Assembly: GCA_017798125.1 (NCBI GenBank)
Contig: CP059070.1
Location: 1,798,001 to 1,862,000, forward strand
Direction of reading: 5' to 3'
Length of the DNA stretch: 64,000 bases
Source of the DNA: Cryomorphaceae bacterium
GTDB lineage: Bacteria > Bacteroidota > Bacteroidia > Flavobacteriales > ECT2AJA-044
How positions within the stretch are numbered: position 1 is the first letter of the stretch; each line of letters opens with the position of its first letter. The notes below the pieces were generated by a model, which was given only the letters and a program-made list of their open reading frames with translations, was not told where the DNA came from and did not search any database. Positions 1-8,975 of the stretch are shown here, one piece after another. The position numbers and the translations under genes were made by a program.

Positions 1-995
1 AAGTTGCTCAGCATTTCTACTAAAAAACGGCTGTTGAAGCCGATTTCGATGTCTTCTCCTTCGTATTGACACGTCAATCGCTCGTCTGCCTTGTTGGCAA
101 AATCAAGATCTTCAGCGCTGATTTGCAGCTCATTACCCGCGATCTTCAAGCGGATTTGATGGGTCGTTTTATTGGAGAAGATACTCACACGACGGACCGA
201 GCTCAGGAAAGCAGTTCGGTTAACGGTGAGCTTATTCGGGTTCGTTTGCGGAATGACTGCTTCGTAATTCGGATACTTCCCGTCGATCAGACGACAGCTC
301 ATATCGATGCCGTCAAAAAGGAATCGGGCATTGCTATCGTTGTACTCAACGGTTACTTCTCCGTCTGCACTTCCCAAAATGCTCTTCAATAAATTCAGAG
401 GTTTCTTCGGCATGATGAATTCGGCGGAAGAATCTGTTGTGGCATCTGTTCGTGTGTAGCGTACGAGCTTATGCGCATCGGTGGCCACAAAACGAACATG
501 CTCGGAACTAAATTGGAAAAAGACACCAGACATTACGGGGCGTAAATCGTCGTTCCCACTCGCAAACAAAGTCTTGTTGATGGCTGTCGCCATAATCTCA
601 GGCTGAATACTCGCTGTACTGGGGTCTTCCAAAGCCTGAGCTTTAGGAAATTCTTCACCGTCCAAATAGCTTAGAGAGTACTTTCCATAGTCGGAACTCA
701 ATTCCACTTTTTTGCTCTCAGGGTCGAGCAAGAAGGTCAAGGGCTGCTCGGGAAAAGTTTTCAGCGTATCGAGGAGAAGGCGAGAGGGGATAGCTGCGCT
801 TCCTTCTTCATCGCTCTGTGCTTCCAAGCGCGTAGAAATAGTGGTTTCCAAGTCGGAAGCCGTGATCTTCAATTCGTTTTCTTTAATCTCGAACAAGAAG
901 TTGTCGAGAATCGGAAGCGTATTGCTGCTGTTGATGACCCCGCCAATCGTCTGTAGTTCCTTTAAAAGCTGGGTGCTCGAAACAATGAATTTCAT
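1..995 (-). CDS. dnaN: DNA polymerase III subunit beta (sliding clamp), 3' end missing
   Basis: The reverse strand reads MKFIVSSTQLLKEL from the ATG at 995 and stays open to the window edge, giving 331 residues of a family usually about 365-375 long, so roughly the last 40 are outside. The text shows the three-fold repeated clamp pattern, for example LPILDNFLFEIKENEL and LRPVMSGVFFQF. The clamp encircles DNA and tethers the replicative polymerase. The gene follows the leftward gldFG operon but has its own -7 box (1047-1054) and a hairpin motif just upstream (1016-1033). Identification is firm; only the C-terminus is unseen. Confidence 0.95.
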   Translation of the reverse strand, partial: MKFIVSSTQLLKELQTIGGVINSSNTLPILDNFLFEIKENELKITASDLETTISTRLEAQSDEEGSAAIPSRLLLDTLKTFPEQPLTFLLDPESKKVELSSDYGKYSLSYLDGEEFPKAQALEDPSTASIQPEIMATAINKTLFASGNDDLRPVMSGVFFQFSSEHVRFVATDAHKLVRYTRTDATTDSSAEFIMPKKPLNLLKSILGSADGEVTVEYNDSNARFLFDGIDMSCRLIDGKYPNYEAVIPQTNPNKLTVNRTAFLSSVRRVSIFSNKTTHQIRLKIAGNELQISAEDLDFANKADERLTCQYEGEDIEIGFNSRFLVEMLSN

Positions 996-1015
996 GCGTA
1001 GAATGTCTTGGTTTT

Positions 1016-1033
1016 GGGCCTCAACGGCCCGAT
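1016..1033 (+). repeat. Hairpin motif copy, dnaN leader
   Basis: GGGCCTCAACGGCCCGAT: arms GGGCC and GGCCC around TCAAC, then GAT. It lies in the 5' leader of dnaN, between its -7 box and start codon. It is a member of the interspersed motif family described in the findings. Confidence 0.6.
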
Positions 1034-1046
1034 TTTCGCCTAAGAG

Positions 1047-1054
1047 CAAATATA
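1047..1054 (-). promoter_or_regulatory. Promoter -7 box for dnaN
   Basis: The reverse strand has TATATTTG, an exact match to the Bacteroidota -7 consensus TAnnTTTG, 51 bases before the dnaN ATG. No clear TTG -33 element is seen at the usual spacing. Confidence 0.55.
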
Positions 1055-1089
1055 AATTTTTAGGACTCTACGGCCCGAAAAGAAATCAA

Positions 1090-2112
1090 CTACTTACTAA
1101 CAAGCGCCTCTCCTTCAAAGTAGTTTCTGCTCCTAAGAACTCGACGTAAGGCGTAGTTCTGAATTAAGATGAAATCCTTCCCATTGAGCAGAGCGTAAAA
1201 GCGGTCCAAATCGTAGGACCGAGGGGTTCCGTCCTCATTCACTGTTCCTGGAAGTGCCTTTTTGTAGTAAGCCACAAGCTCTGTGTCTCGATCTCCAGCG
1301 CCTTCAATGCGCAAAGTGAATACAGGTTCACTTCCGAGAATGCTGTCCTTCTTAGCCCAGATACGGTCTTCTTCCGTGATTAACCCTTCGAAATAAATTC
1401 GCCCGAACTCACTCAAGTATCCCAGAGCAGCCGCCGAATCAAATAAAATGGGCTCATTACCTGGCCAGCTGCGAACCCCAACGGTTCCTGCGGAAGGCTG
1501 CTCTATGGCAAACCCGGCTTCAGGCTCTCGATGATATTGCAACGTAAGACGCTCAATGCGATCAGCACTAATTCCGACAATGCTTCGATCTCGCCACAGC
1601 ATGGGGTCTGCGAAGTACCGTGTGTTCAGGAAACCGTTGAATCCTGGGATATGTACCAAATAGGGGCCATCGGAGCCCTTGATCATCATGTATGTCCCAA
1701 GCAAGTCCGGAGCGTTTCCACCCACGTAGAAGTGCTTTACCGCGGCGCCTTTGCTCTCCACAATAACTTCGAGACCGCGAGTGCTCATCATATTCATCAC
1801 GCGCTCCTTGGCATTTTCCGGTGCAAAGCTTCTCATCTCTTGGCGCTTCAAGGTCTCCATCAGTACCTCCATAGCATCAGGACGTACGGGATATTGACCG
1901 TCGACCATCCAGCCGTCTTCGGTTCTGATCAACACTGTTTCTTTTGGACGCTTGTCTTTAATCACAATTCGATCCACTGCTGCGGTATCTTCAACTGTGA
2001 AATCGTAGAGCTGAGGTCGGGTGGTGTTTTCGTCTTTGAACATGGTCAAATAGACGACCACCGCACCTAGAATAAGGGCGATTACTACATAGAGTCCTAG
2101 TCTGTTCTTCAT
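1090..2112 (-). CDS. DUF4340 domain protein downstream of gldG
   Basis: This 340-residue protein has one N-terminal membrane segment (about residues 6-24, LGLYVVIALILGAVVVYL) followed by a long extracytoplasmic part with the repeated beta-rich pattern of DUF4340 proteins (ETVLIRTEDGWMVDGQYPV, then a second lobe near TLQYHREPEAGFAIEQP). Such proteins usually accompany GldFG-like ABC exporters and are thought to act on the outer face with them. It starts one base after the gldG stop codon, so it is almost certainly co-translated with gldF and gldG. A precise function is not known; the family call is from recognition of pattern and context. Confidence 0.75.
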   Translation of the reverse strand: MKNRLGLYVVIALILGAVVVYLTMFKDENTTRPQLYDFTVEDTAAVDRIVIKDKRPKETVLIRTEDGWMVDGQYPVRPDAMEVLMETLKRQEMRSFAPENAKERVMNMMSTRGLEVIVESKGAAVKHFYVGGNAPDLLGTYMMIKGSDGPYLVHIPGFNGFLNTRYFADPMLWRDRSIVGISADRIERLTLQYHREPEAGFAIEQPSAGTVGVRSWPGNEPILFDSAAALGYLSEFGRIYFEGLITEEDRIWAKKDSILGSEPVFTLRIEGAGDRDTELVAYYKKALPGTVNEDGTPRSYDLDRFYALLNGKDFILIQNYALRRVLRSRNYFEGEALVSK

Positions 2113-2113
2113 C

Positions 2114-3826
2114 TTACTTCGCGTATTTTCTTCGTCTCCAGTAGTTCAACAATAGTCCCATCAGTACTACCAGTACTAACGGTAGGGCGGTATTCAAGGT
2201 TTTCCAATACGTCATGGAACCGCGAATGCGCGTAGCATCGAGCAAGCGCAATTGCAATTCCCGAGAACGAACAGCGGTGAGGCCCGAGTCGTCCAAGAGG
2301 TAATCCACGGCATTTAGAATGAGGTCTTCATTGCCGTATTGATTTCCGGTGAACTTATCGTACCCCAATCGAAGGGCCTCGCCCCTTTGAAATTGGTTTT
2401 TCACTACGTCACCATCGGCAATCACAATTTGCGCGGTTGGCTCAGATTCTTCAATCAAAGAGAGTTCTTCACCGTTTCCATCACGCGGTTGAAGGCGATT
2501 CTTAAAATTCGAGGTGAAGGTGCCCTCCAGCAGAACGGCCAAGGGTAGGTACTGCTCTGTAAACTCTTCGGGCTGAGGTTGTTCGTTCAAAGAACTCAAT
2601 CGAATGTTTGTCGGAGCCTGCGTGGTTTTGGTGTAGCGAGAACTCGATAATAGAATGGTCTTCTGCACTCCAGGGGTGACAATCGTATCAATGGATGCAG
2701 GGAACTCAAATCGCACGGGATTGATATTGGACACAATCGGGTGATCCTGGTAGGGCATGGCCAAGGGAAAGTAAAAGCCAAGGAAGAACTCGTACTGGGG
2801 GACCCCGTTTACTTGATTAACGACCACGGGAATTTCGGCACACAGCGCATCCTGAACCAAATGGTCGTTGAGTCGAACACCGTACCGGAACAGGATGTCG
2901 TTCAATCCCAAGTCCAGCGGATAGGAGAGGGCTTGGTTCTTGGTCGACAAGGAATCCATATCGGCGAATACGGCATCGATGAGCCAGATGATCTTTCCGC
3001 CTTGCATCACGAATTGATCCAATAGGTATTTGTCTAGGTCGGCAAAGGTCTCCCTTGGTTTGGCGATCACAAGCAAATCAAAACGGTTCAATTGAGCCTG
3101 CTTCACAGCAATGCTGATTTGACCACTCACCGAGTCGACTTCGAAAGAGCGCAGATCCAGTCTGGCCAAATCGTAGGACTCTTTCAGAACCCGACCAATA
3201 CCTTCGGTTTCCAGATCGCTCAATTCCCCGTGCCCTTCGACAAAGCCAATCCCTTTGCGATCGTTCGCTTGAAGTTTGCGCAGCGCATTGGCAAGCTCAA
3301 ACTCTAAAGACTGAATAGAGGTATTCAATTGGGCTTCGGGACTGGCCCCAGCCTGACTCTTGAGAAGGGTAAACACCCCTTCACGACCGAAGTAGTATAC
3401 AACGCCGCCCGGGAAGATGATTTGTGAACTGCGCTGATCGCCTTCGTTGATCTGAAGTTGAGTGCCCTCAATCCCCTTTTCGGTCAACTGACGATAAAGC
3501 TGCTGGCGTTCCTCTTCACTTTCGCCAGCGCTGGGGTCGACGAACTCGAATTCAATATTGTCGTTGTACGCCCTGAATTCGCGAAGCATTCTTTTGGTCT
3601 CATTGCTCAGGCGGCGGAATCCTGAAGGGAATTCTCCTTCTAAGTATACTCGGAACAGTACTTTGTCTTCAAGGCCATCCAGCACTTCCTTGGTCGGTTC
3701 ACTCAAAGTATAACGCCCTTCGGCGGTCAGGTCTAAACGGAAGTATTGGAACGAACCCAATACGTTTAGCAACACCAAGATGAGGAGCAGTAGTATCAGT
3801 CGGAGGATGTCGGTTCTATTGTTCAC
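2114..3826 (-). CDS. gldG: Gliding-associated ABC transporter component GldG
   Basis: GldG is the auxiliary (substrate-binding-like) part of the GldA-GldF-GldG transporter required for gliding in flavobacteria. The protein has an N-terminal membrane helix (ILRLILLLLILVLLNVLGSF), the typical LDLTAEGRYTLSEPTKEVL segment, a large periplasmic region, and a C-terminal membrane helix (ALPLVLVVLMGLLLNYW). An ATG at 3856 would overlap gldF by 34 bases; the GTG at 3826 forms a GTGA overlap with the gldF stop and leaves a normal N-terminus, so it is preferred (570 residues). The adjacent GTG at 3829 is also possible. The ATPase GldA is not in this window. Confidence 0.9.
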   Translation of the reverse strand: MNNRTDILRLILLLLILVLLNVLGSFQYFRLDLTAEGRYTLSEPTKEVLDGLEDKVLFRVYLEGEFPSGFRRLSNETKRMLREFRAYNDNIEFEFVDPSAGESEEERQQLYRQLTEKGIEGTQLQINEGDQRSSQIIFPGGVVYYFGREGVFTLLKSQAGASPEAQLNTSIQSLEFELANALRKLQANDRKGIGFVEGHGELSDLETEGIGRVLKESYDLARLDLRSFEVDSVSGQISIAVKQAQLNRFDLLVIAKPRETFADLDKYLLDQFVMQGGKIIWLIDAVFADMDSLSTKNQALSYPLDLGLNDILFRYGVRLNDHLVQDALCAEIPVVVNQVNGVPQYEFFLGFYFPLAMPYQDHPIVSNINPVRFEFPASIDTIVTPGVQKTILLSSSRYTKTTQAPTNIRLSSLNEQPQPEEFTEQYLPLAVLLEGTFTSNFKNRLQPRDGNGEELSLIEESEPTAQIVIADGDVVKNQFQRGEALRLGYDKFTGNQYGNEDLILNAVDYLLDDSGLTAVRSRELQLRLLDATRIRGSMTYWKTLNTALPLVLVVLMGLLLNYWRRRKYAK

Positions 3827-4554
3827 CACTTTCTGCTTTGAAGGACGGTGACACATCCTGCCGTGAAGGCAGCCATTAAAGAAAAGAAGTAGAGGACGTC
3901 ACGGGAATCCAAAACGCCGCGGCTCATGCTGACGTAGTGACTGCTCATGCCCAATTGTTCTACGAGGTAATCCGCGGGTCCTAGAAGTGACCATGAAGCG
4001 AGATTGTCCAGTCCTAAATAGAGTAGGAAGCTCAGGAAGAGGGCGACGATAAAGGCAACGATCTGATTACTGGTTAAGCTGGAGGCGAAGAGTCCAATAC
4101 TTACGTAGGCCCCTGCGAGGAGGAGTAAGCCAATATAGGAGCCCATGGTTCCTCCGGAATCAATGTTTCCGGCCGGAGCCCCAAGGGTTGAGACCGTATA
4201 ATAATAAAGGAGCGTCGGCACCAAGGCCAGCGCTACCAATGCCCAACCGGCCAAGAATTTGGCCAGAACAATGCTGAGATCGCTGATGGGCCGAGTAGCG
4301 AGCAGCTCCATAGTTCCCGCTTTGTGTTCGTCCGCAAACATCCGCATGGTAATGGCCGGGATGAGGAAAAGAAAAACGAAGGGGGCAATAATGAACAAGG
4401 GGTCTAGGGTGGCATATCCGGCATTGAGGATATTGAATTCCCCGTCGAAGACCCATAGAAACAACGAGGTAATCAACAAGAAGACGAGAATCACCAGATA
4501 TCCGATGATCGAGCTCAAGAAACTACTGATCTCCTTGCGGAAAAGGCTCCACAT
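3823..4554 (-). CDS. gldF: Gliding-associated ABC transporter permease GldF
   Basis: A 243-residue integral membrane protein with about six hydrophobic segments. The sequence MWSLFRKEISSFLSSIIGYL and the stretch ITMRMFADEHKAGTMELLAT are characteristic of GldF and related ABC-2 permeases. It forms the membrane channel partner of GldG with the ATPase GldA. Its ATG shares one base with the stop codon of the upstream small gene (TAATG), and its stop overlaps the GTG start of gldG, so the three are translationally coupled. Confidence 0.92.
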   Translation of the reverse strand: MWSLFRKEISSFLSSIIGYLVILVFLLITSLFLWVFDGEFNILNAGYATLDPLFIIAPFVFLFLIPAITMRMFADEHKAGTMELLATRPISDLSIVLAKFLAGWALVALALVPTLLYYYTVSTLGAPAGNIDSGGTMGSYIGLLLLAGAYVSIGLFASSLTSNQIVAFIVALFLSFLLYLGLDNLASWSLLGPADYLVEQLGMSSHYVSMSRGVLDSRDVLYFFSLMAAFTAGCVTVLQSRKW

Positions 4555-4847
4555 TACACTTCAACTTTTTTATTCAAACTCCACGCCTCTGGCTTATCGC
4601 CAAACAATGCCTTCGTGTTTGCCCAAACTTCTTTAAAGAGCGCTGAGTGACGGTAGGCTTCCAGATCATCAGGATGTCTCCACCAGGAGTAAGTGAAGAA
4701 AACGTGCTCGTGCTCCGCATGTTGCAAGAGCTCGAGGTGTTCACATCCCTCGAAGCCGCGTATGAGCTCTTTGCTCTGCTCAAAGATGTGCAAAAAATCA
4801 TTAATCCCTTCGGGCCTGAAGGTCATCTTGACGATGCGTACAATCAT
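4554..4847 (-). CDS. Small antibiotic-biosynthesis-monooxygenase (ABM) family protein
   Basis: A 97-residue single-domain protein with the ferredoxin-like ABM fold pattern: MIVRIVKMTFRPEGINDFL, then FEGCEHLELLQ, then VFFTYSWWRHPDDLEAYR. Related proteins are quinol or cofactor-free monooxygenases, or simply small dimeric barrels of unknown role. It overlaps the SAM hydrolase stop by four bases (ATGA) and the gldF start by one base, so it is embedded in the gliding operon. The family call is solid; a substrate cannot be inferred. Confidence 0.75.
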   Translation of the reverse strand: MIVRIVKMTFRPEGINDFLHIFEQSKELIRGFEGCEHLELLQHAEHEHVFFTYSWWRHPDDLEAYRHSALFKEVWANTKALFGDKPEAWSLNKKVEV

Positions 4848-5659
4848 GCAAAGGTGATTTTAATGGTTTCACCATAGCTTATGCCCAGCAGGCTACTGGC
4901 ACCCCCGACCGTTTGCAAATCACTTTTGGCGATGGCGATTTCTAAATGCCCTGCGCTGTTGAATAAGGCCAGCGCTTGACCTTCTCCCATTTCGCTGTAG
5001 CGGCGACGCAGGGTTCTAATGCTCTCTTTGCTGTGACGCATCCTGGGTAAGTGAATCTCAAAGTCACGACCCTTGCCAATGTCCTTGAAGATCTGACGTG
5101 TTACGTTGGTCACCACATTACCAAAATGATCGATGTAAACCACGGCCGCAGTAATCTCCTTGCCATCGCTCGTTACACTTGGTTGAATTCCTTTTCTTTC
5201 TACAAATGCCCTACGGGCCGATCCGAGGAGCGATATCTTTCCGCCTCGTGCCAGATGGCAGGCTGCAGTGACGAATACGTCTCGTGCCGGAAAACTGTAG
5301 CTGTCCGTATCCTGTGCGATGTTCAACTCGATGATGGCGGAAGGTCGAAGGTCCGGAAATAGAAGCGCAAAAATTCCGGTATCGGCACCAATGAAAAAGT
5401 GACCGTCTACTTCCACGGCCAAATGCGGTTTGCTTTCCGTCAACTCGGAATCAATTCCGATGATGTGAATACTTCCTTTTGGGAAGTCTTTATAGGCATT
5501 GCGCAACACGTATGCGGCTTCGCTCAAATTGAAGGGTCGAATCTCATGGGTGACATCCACGATGTGAGCGTCCGGAAGTTCGCGAAGAATGGAGCCTTTG
5601 ACCGATGCAGCGTGGTAGTCTTTGGTTCCGTAATCCGTCGTGAGGGTGATGATGGCCAT
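4844..5659 (-). CDS. S-adenosyl-L-methionine hydrolase (DUF62 family)
   Basis: A 271-residue protein with the family signatures LTTDYGTKDYH near the N-terminus, FIGADTGIFALLF in the middle and YIDHFGNVVTNV in the C-terminal barrel domain. Members split S-adenosylmethionine to adenosine and methionine using an activated water; a few relatives are fluorinases or chlorinases. It is the first gene of a five-gene leftward operon ending in the DUF4340 gene. The -7 box is at 5711-5718. One hairpin motif copy (5208-5222) lies inside the gene in antisense orientation, encoding S-A-R-R-A. Confidence 0.88.
   Translation of the reverse strand: MAIITLTTDYGTKDYHAASVKGSILRELPDAHIVDVTHEIRPFNLSEAAYVLRNAYKDFPKGSIHIIGIDSELTESKPHLAVEVDGHFFIGADTGIFALLFPDLRPSAIIELNIAQDTDSYSFPARDVFVTAACHLARGGKISLLGSARRAFVERKGIQPSVTSDGKEITAAVVYIDHFGNVVTNVTRQIFKDIGKGRDFEIHLPRMRHSKESIRTLRRRYSEMGEGQALALFNSAGHLEIAIAKSDLQTVGGASSLLGISYGETIKITFA
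5208..5222 (+). repeat. Hairpin motif copy (core form) inside SAM hydrolase gene
   Basis: Exact GCCCTACGGGCCGAT, identical over 15 bases to copies at 13931, 36905 (reverse) and 57308. It is antisense to the host gene. Confidence 0.75.
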
Positions 5660-5710
5660 AGGTGCGCGAATCGCCTGTTCTTAGGAGAAAGTTCCGTAAT
5701 TTGCGTGCCT

Positions 5711-5718
5711 CAAAAGTA
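5711..5718 (-). promoter_or_regulatory. Promoter -7 box for the SAM hydrolase-gldFG operon
   Basis: The reverse strand has TACTTTTG, an exact TAnnTTTG match, 51 bases before the SAM hydrolase ATG. It lies just upstream of the proposed phoH start, which argues against the longer phoH reading from 5662. Confidence 0.55.
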
Positions 5719-5724
5719 ACCAAT

Positions 5725-6720
5725 TTGAACGAACGCATTTTTCCGTTAGAGAACGTTGATCCTCTGGATTTTTTAGGGGCTCAGAACAAGAAACTCTCCC
5801 TGGTTAAAACATATTTTCCTCAGCTGAAATTAGTGGCCCGCGGCAACAAGATTACCGCCATCGGCCCTGATGAACTCATCGATCAATTTGAGGTCAAGTT
5901 CAACCTGCTGATGGAGCACCTGAATAAATACAATCAGCTCACTGAGGGAAACATCGAGCGCCTGATGGTTGAAGACGCCAAGGAGATCGATTCCAAAGGA
6001 GGAGGTGATGTCTTGCTTCACGGAACCAGTGGGCGCATGATTAAAGCCCGAACGGCCAATCAGCGCAAGATGGTGGAGCTCAGCGACAAGAACGATATGG
6101 TTTTTGCGATTGGACCGGCCGGTACCGGAAAAACTTACACCGCCGTGGCGCTGGCCGTACGAGCTCTTCGTCGCAAAGAAGTCCGTCGGATCATCTTGAC
6201 GCGTCCTGCCGTTGAAGCGGGGGAGAACCTGGGATTCTTGCCGGGTGATCTCAAAGAGAAGCTGGATCCTTATTTGCAGCCACTTTATGACGCCTTGCGC
6301 GACATGATTCCCAATGAGAAACTTCAATACTTTATTGAAAACCACGTCGTACAAATTGCGCCACTGGCCTTCATGCGGGGACGTACTTTGGATAACGCCT
6401 TCGTCATTTTGGACGAGGCGCAGAACACGACGCATTCACAAATGAAGATGTTCTTGACGCGAATGGGTAAGTCGGCCAAGTTCATTGTAACGGGCGATGC
6501 TTCACAAATTGACCTTCCTCGGAATCAGAGAAGCGGATTGTTGGAGGCATTACACGTACTTAAGCACATCGATGGGATTTCCATCTTGGAACTGGATGAG
6601 AAAGACGTGATTCGCCATGGATTGGTGAAGAAGGTGATTAAGGCCTACGAAAAGCAGGAGGAAAGAGAAGCTAAGGAGCGAGAAAACAAGAGAAAAGTAG
6701 AACGTAAACCGAAAGACTGA
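5725..6720 (+). CDS. phoH: PhoH family P-loop ATPase
   Basis: PhoH-like proteins are cytoplasmic P-loop ATPases linked to RNA metabolism. The Walker A motif [11 protein letters not shown] lies near residue 130 and Walker B ([11 protein letters not shown]) near 228, followed by the sensor-like [15 protein letters not shown]. The open frame begins at an ATG at 5662, but that would cover the divergent promoter; homologues begin with a (M)NER sequence, which matches the TTG at 5725 ([18 protein letters not shown]). The start is therefore taken as TTG. The C-terminus is a charged tail rich in Lys and Glu. The stop shares one base with the purC ATG. Confidence 0.88.
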   Translation: MNERIFPLENVDPLDFLGAQNKKLSLVKTYFPQLKLVARGNKITAIGPDELIDQFEVKFNLLMEHLNKYNQLTEGNIERLMVEDAKEIDSKGGGDVLLHGTSGRMIKARTANQRKMVELSDKNDMVFAIGPAGTGKTYTAVALAVRALRRKEVRRIILTRPAVEAGENLGFLPGDLKEKLDPYLQPLYDALRDMIPNEKLQYFIENHVVQIAPLAFMRGRTLDNAFVILDEAQNTTHSQMKMFLTRMGKSAKFIVTGDASQIDLPRNQRSGLLEALHVLKHIDGISILELDEKDVIRHGLVKKVIKAYEKQEEREAKERENKRKVERKPKD

Positions 6721-7667
6721 TGGCGCAGCCACTGAAGGAGACCCACTTTGAACTACCGGGTCAAACCAAATTCTACCGAGGTAAAGTCCGCGATGTATAT
6801 ACGATTAACGACGATTTGCTCGTCATGGTCGCCAGCGACCGTATCTCGGCTTTTGATGTTGTCTTGCCTAAAGGAATCCCCTACAAAGGACAAGTGCTCA
6901 ATCAAATCGCTGCGAAGTTCATGCGCGCTACTGAGGACATCGTCCCCAATTGGTTGCTGGACACTCCAGACCCTCAGGTAGCTGTCGGTCAGAAAGCAGA
7001 GCCCTTCAAAGTCGAAATGGTCATTCGCGGATACATGTCTGGACACGCTGCTCGAGAGTATGCTGCCGGAAAAAGATTGCTTTGTGGTGTTCCGATGCCG
7101 GAGGGAATGAAGGAAAATGACGCCTTCCCAGAACCCATCATTACTCCAGCCACAAAGGCAGAAGAGGGGCATGATGAGGACATCAGTAGAGAGGAGATTA
7201 TTGATCGTGGCATAGTTGTTGAAAGTGACTATGTGCAGCTGGAAGACTATACGCGCCGGTTGTTTGCCCGAGGTACAGAAATGGCCAGGGAACGGGGGCT
7301 CATCTTAGTGGATACTAAGTATGAATTCGGAAAACTTGAAGACGGCACAATTGTGTTGATCGATGAAATCCACACCCCAGACTCGAGTCGATACTTCTAT
7401 GCCGAAGGGTATGAAGAGCGACAGGCGCGAGGTGAAAAGCAAAAGCAATTATCGAAGGAATTCGTGCGCCAATGGTTAATCGCCGGAGGCTTCCAGGGCA
7501 AAGAAGGTCAGGTCATTCCGGAAATGACCGCCGATTACGTTGCCTCCGTAAGCGAACGCTACATCGAGCTCTACGAGCAGATTACCGGTGAGCGTTTTGA
7601 AAAGGCGGATACCACCCAGGTGGAAGAGCGTGTCGAGCGAAATATTCGGGAGTTCCTGGCACAATAG
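6720..7667 (+). CDS. purC: Phosphoribosylaminoimidazole-succinocarboxamide synthase
   Basis: PurC joins aspartate to CAIR in purine biosynthesis using ATP. The 315-residue protein carries [29 protein letters not shown]-type motifs (KVRDVY and ASDRISAFD), [14 protein letters not shown] and [10 protein letters not shown], then [12 protein letters not shown], all typical of SAICAR synthetase. Length fits the larger bacterial form. The ATG overlaps the phoH stop (TGATG), so the two are coupled. Confidence 0.95.
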   Translation: MAQPLKETHFELPGQTKFYRGKVRDVYTINDDLLVMVASDRISAFDVVLPKGIPYKGQVLNQIAAKFMRATEDIVPNWLLDTPDPQVAVGQKAEPFKVEMVIRGYMSGHAAREYAAGKRLLCGVPMPEGMKENDAFPEPIITPATKAEEGHDEDISREEIIDRGIVVESDYVQLEDYTRRLFARGTEMARERGLILVDTKYEFGKLEDGTIVLIDEIHTPDSSRYFYAEGYEERQARGEKQKQLSKEFVRQWLIAGGFQGKEGQVIPEMTADYVASVSERYIELYEQITGERFEKADTTQVEERVERNIREFLAQ

Positions 7668-7689
7668 GAACACGAAAACACGAGAAGAG

Positions 7690-8319
7690 ATGAAGAAGTG
7701 GATGATGACCTTAGCGGTCGTGTTGATGATCGCAGGAACGGCGCAAGCCCAGGTATTTCAAATCGGAGCCCGAGCGGGAATCAATAGAGCAGATGTAACT
7801 GCAGATGAGATTCTGGACATGGGCGATGATTTAGAGCAAAAATTGACGAGTGGAACTCAAGACTATGGCTACCACCTAGGACTGTACACGCGATTCAAAT
7901 TGTTGGGATTGTACATTCAGCCAGAAGCCTTGTTCACCAAGCTGAATACGGAGGTGACTATTGACGAATACGAAAATGGGGTGCCTACAGGAAACACCGA
8001 AGATGCGAGAATCAGCTATACTCGCTTGGACTTTCCTATCCTCGCCGGCTTGAAACTAGGTCCAGTGCGCGTGAATGCAGGGCCCGTAGCGAGTCGCGTC
8101 ATCACCAATGAAACAGAAGGGATTAGTATCACCTTACAGGACGGAACCTACTGGGGCTACCAAGCGGGTATTGGATTTGATATCTGGAAGATCTTGATCG
8201 ACTTGAAGTACGAGGATGCTTTTAACTCACAAACCAATCAGGTAACCTTTGCCGGGCAACAGTTCGATGTAGATTCCCGCGCAAGTCAGCTTATACTTTC
8301 GTTGGGATACCGATTCTAA
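7690..8319 (+). CDS. Outer-membrane beta-barrel protein (PorT-like fold)
   Basis: A 209-residue protein starting MKKWMMTLAVVLMIAGTAQAQ, a clear Sec signal peptide with cleavage after AQA. The mature part has alternating strand patterns (FQIGARAGINRADV, GLYTRFKLLGLYIQPEALF, LDFPILAGLKLGPVRVNAG) and ends in LSLGYRF, the usual barrel C-terminus. This matches the small outer-membrane barrels annotated as PorT-family in Bacteroidota. It lies 22 bases after purC and may be read from the same transcript. Its last bases overlap the convergent YggS gene. The specific function is unknown. Confidence 0.8.
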   Translation: MKKWMMTLAVVLMIAGTAQAQVFQIGARAGINRADVTADEILDMGDDLEQKLTSGTQDYGYHLGLYTRFKLLGLYIQPEALFTKLNTEVTIDEYENGVPTGNTEDARISYTRLDFPILAGLKLGPVRVNAGPVASRVITNETEGISITLQDGTYWGYQAGIGFDIWKILIDLKYEDAFNSQTNQVTFAGQQFDVDSRASQLILSLGYRF

Positions 8320-8975
8320 GTATTCCGAGAACCGAAGATATCGGTGCCGATGCGCACCATAGTGCTTCCTTCTTCGATTGCGATTTGATAATCATTGCTC
8401 ATGCCCATGGACAATGTATCGCAAGCGGAGAAGGAAGTTTTGATTTGATCAAAAGCGGTTTTCAAGCTTCTAAACTCCCTTCGGACTTGATCCTGATCGG
8501 AGGTGAAGGTGGCCATGCCCATCAGGCCTCTGATCCTTAGACTTTCTAGACTGTGGAGCGATTTGGACTCGACCAACTCTACGAGCTCAGAAATCGATAG
8601 GCCAAACTTGGTGCTCTCCTCGGCTATGTGGACTTGAAGGAGCACATCTATGACTCGGTCGTTTTGCGTTGCTCTCTTATTGATTTCTTCAGCCAAGCGC
8701 AGACTGTCCACACCGTGCACCAAATGCACAAAAGGCGCAATGTACTTGACCTTGTTTCTCTGAAGATGTCCAATGTAGTGCCAGAGAATGTCTTTGGCTA
8801 GCGCCGGGCCTTTGACTTGCAATTCCTGAACCTTGTTCTCGCCAAAATCCCGGTGTCCCACGCCATATGCTTCTTCAATGGCTTCATTGGGCTTTGTTTT
8901 GCTTACTGCAACCAGGGTGACGTGGCTTGGGAGTCCAGCCTTGATGCGTTCTAAGTTTTCCGTAATGAAGCTCAT
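8316..8975 (-). CDS. YggS-family pyridoxal-phosphate homeostasis protein
   Basis: A 219-residue single-domain PLP-binding protein of the YggS/PROSC family. The PLP lysine is in VAVSKTKP near residue 27, and the family motifs DFGENKVQEL, WHYIGHLQRNKVKYI and LSMGMSNDYQIAIEEGSTMVRIGT are all present. It buffers free PLP and affects amino-acid metabolism rather than catalysing a known reaction. It overlaps the DUF1015 stop by four bases, so it closes the serine-biosynthesis transcript. Confidence 0.93.
   Translation of the reverse strand: MSFITENLERIKAGLPSHVTLVAVSKTKPNEAIEEAYGVGHRDFGENKVQELQVKGPALAKDILWHYIGHLQRNKVKYIAPFVHLVHGVDSLRLAEEINKRATQNDRVIDVLLQVHIAEESTKFGLSISELVELVESKSLHSLESLRIRGLMGMATFTSDQDQVRREFRSLKTAFDQIKTSFSACDTLSMGMSNDYQIAIEEGSTMVRIGTDIFGSRNT

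Noticed and set aside
1067-1083. CTCTACGGCCCGAAAAG as a further hairpin motif copy
   Set aside because: Only the right half matches; the left arm and the GAT are missing.
5662-5724. Longer phoH reading from the ATG at 5662
   Set aside because: It covers the divergent promoter box at 5711-5718 and has no matching homologue residues that I know; the TTG at 5725 fits the usual NER start.
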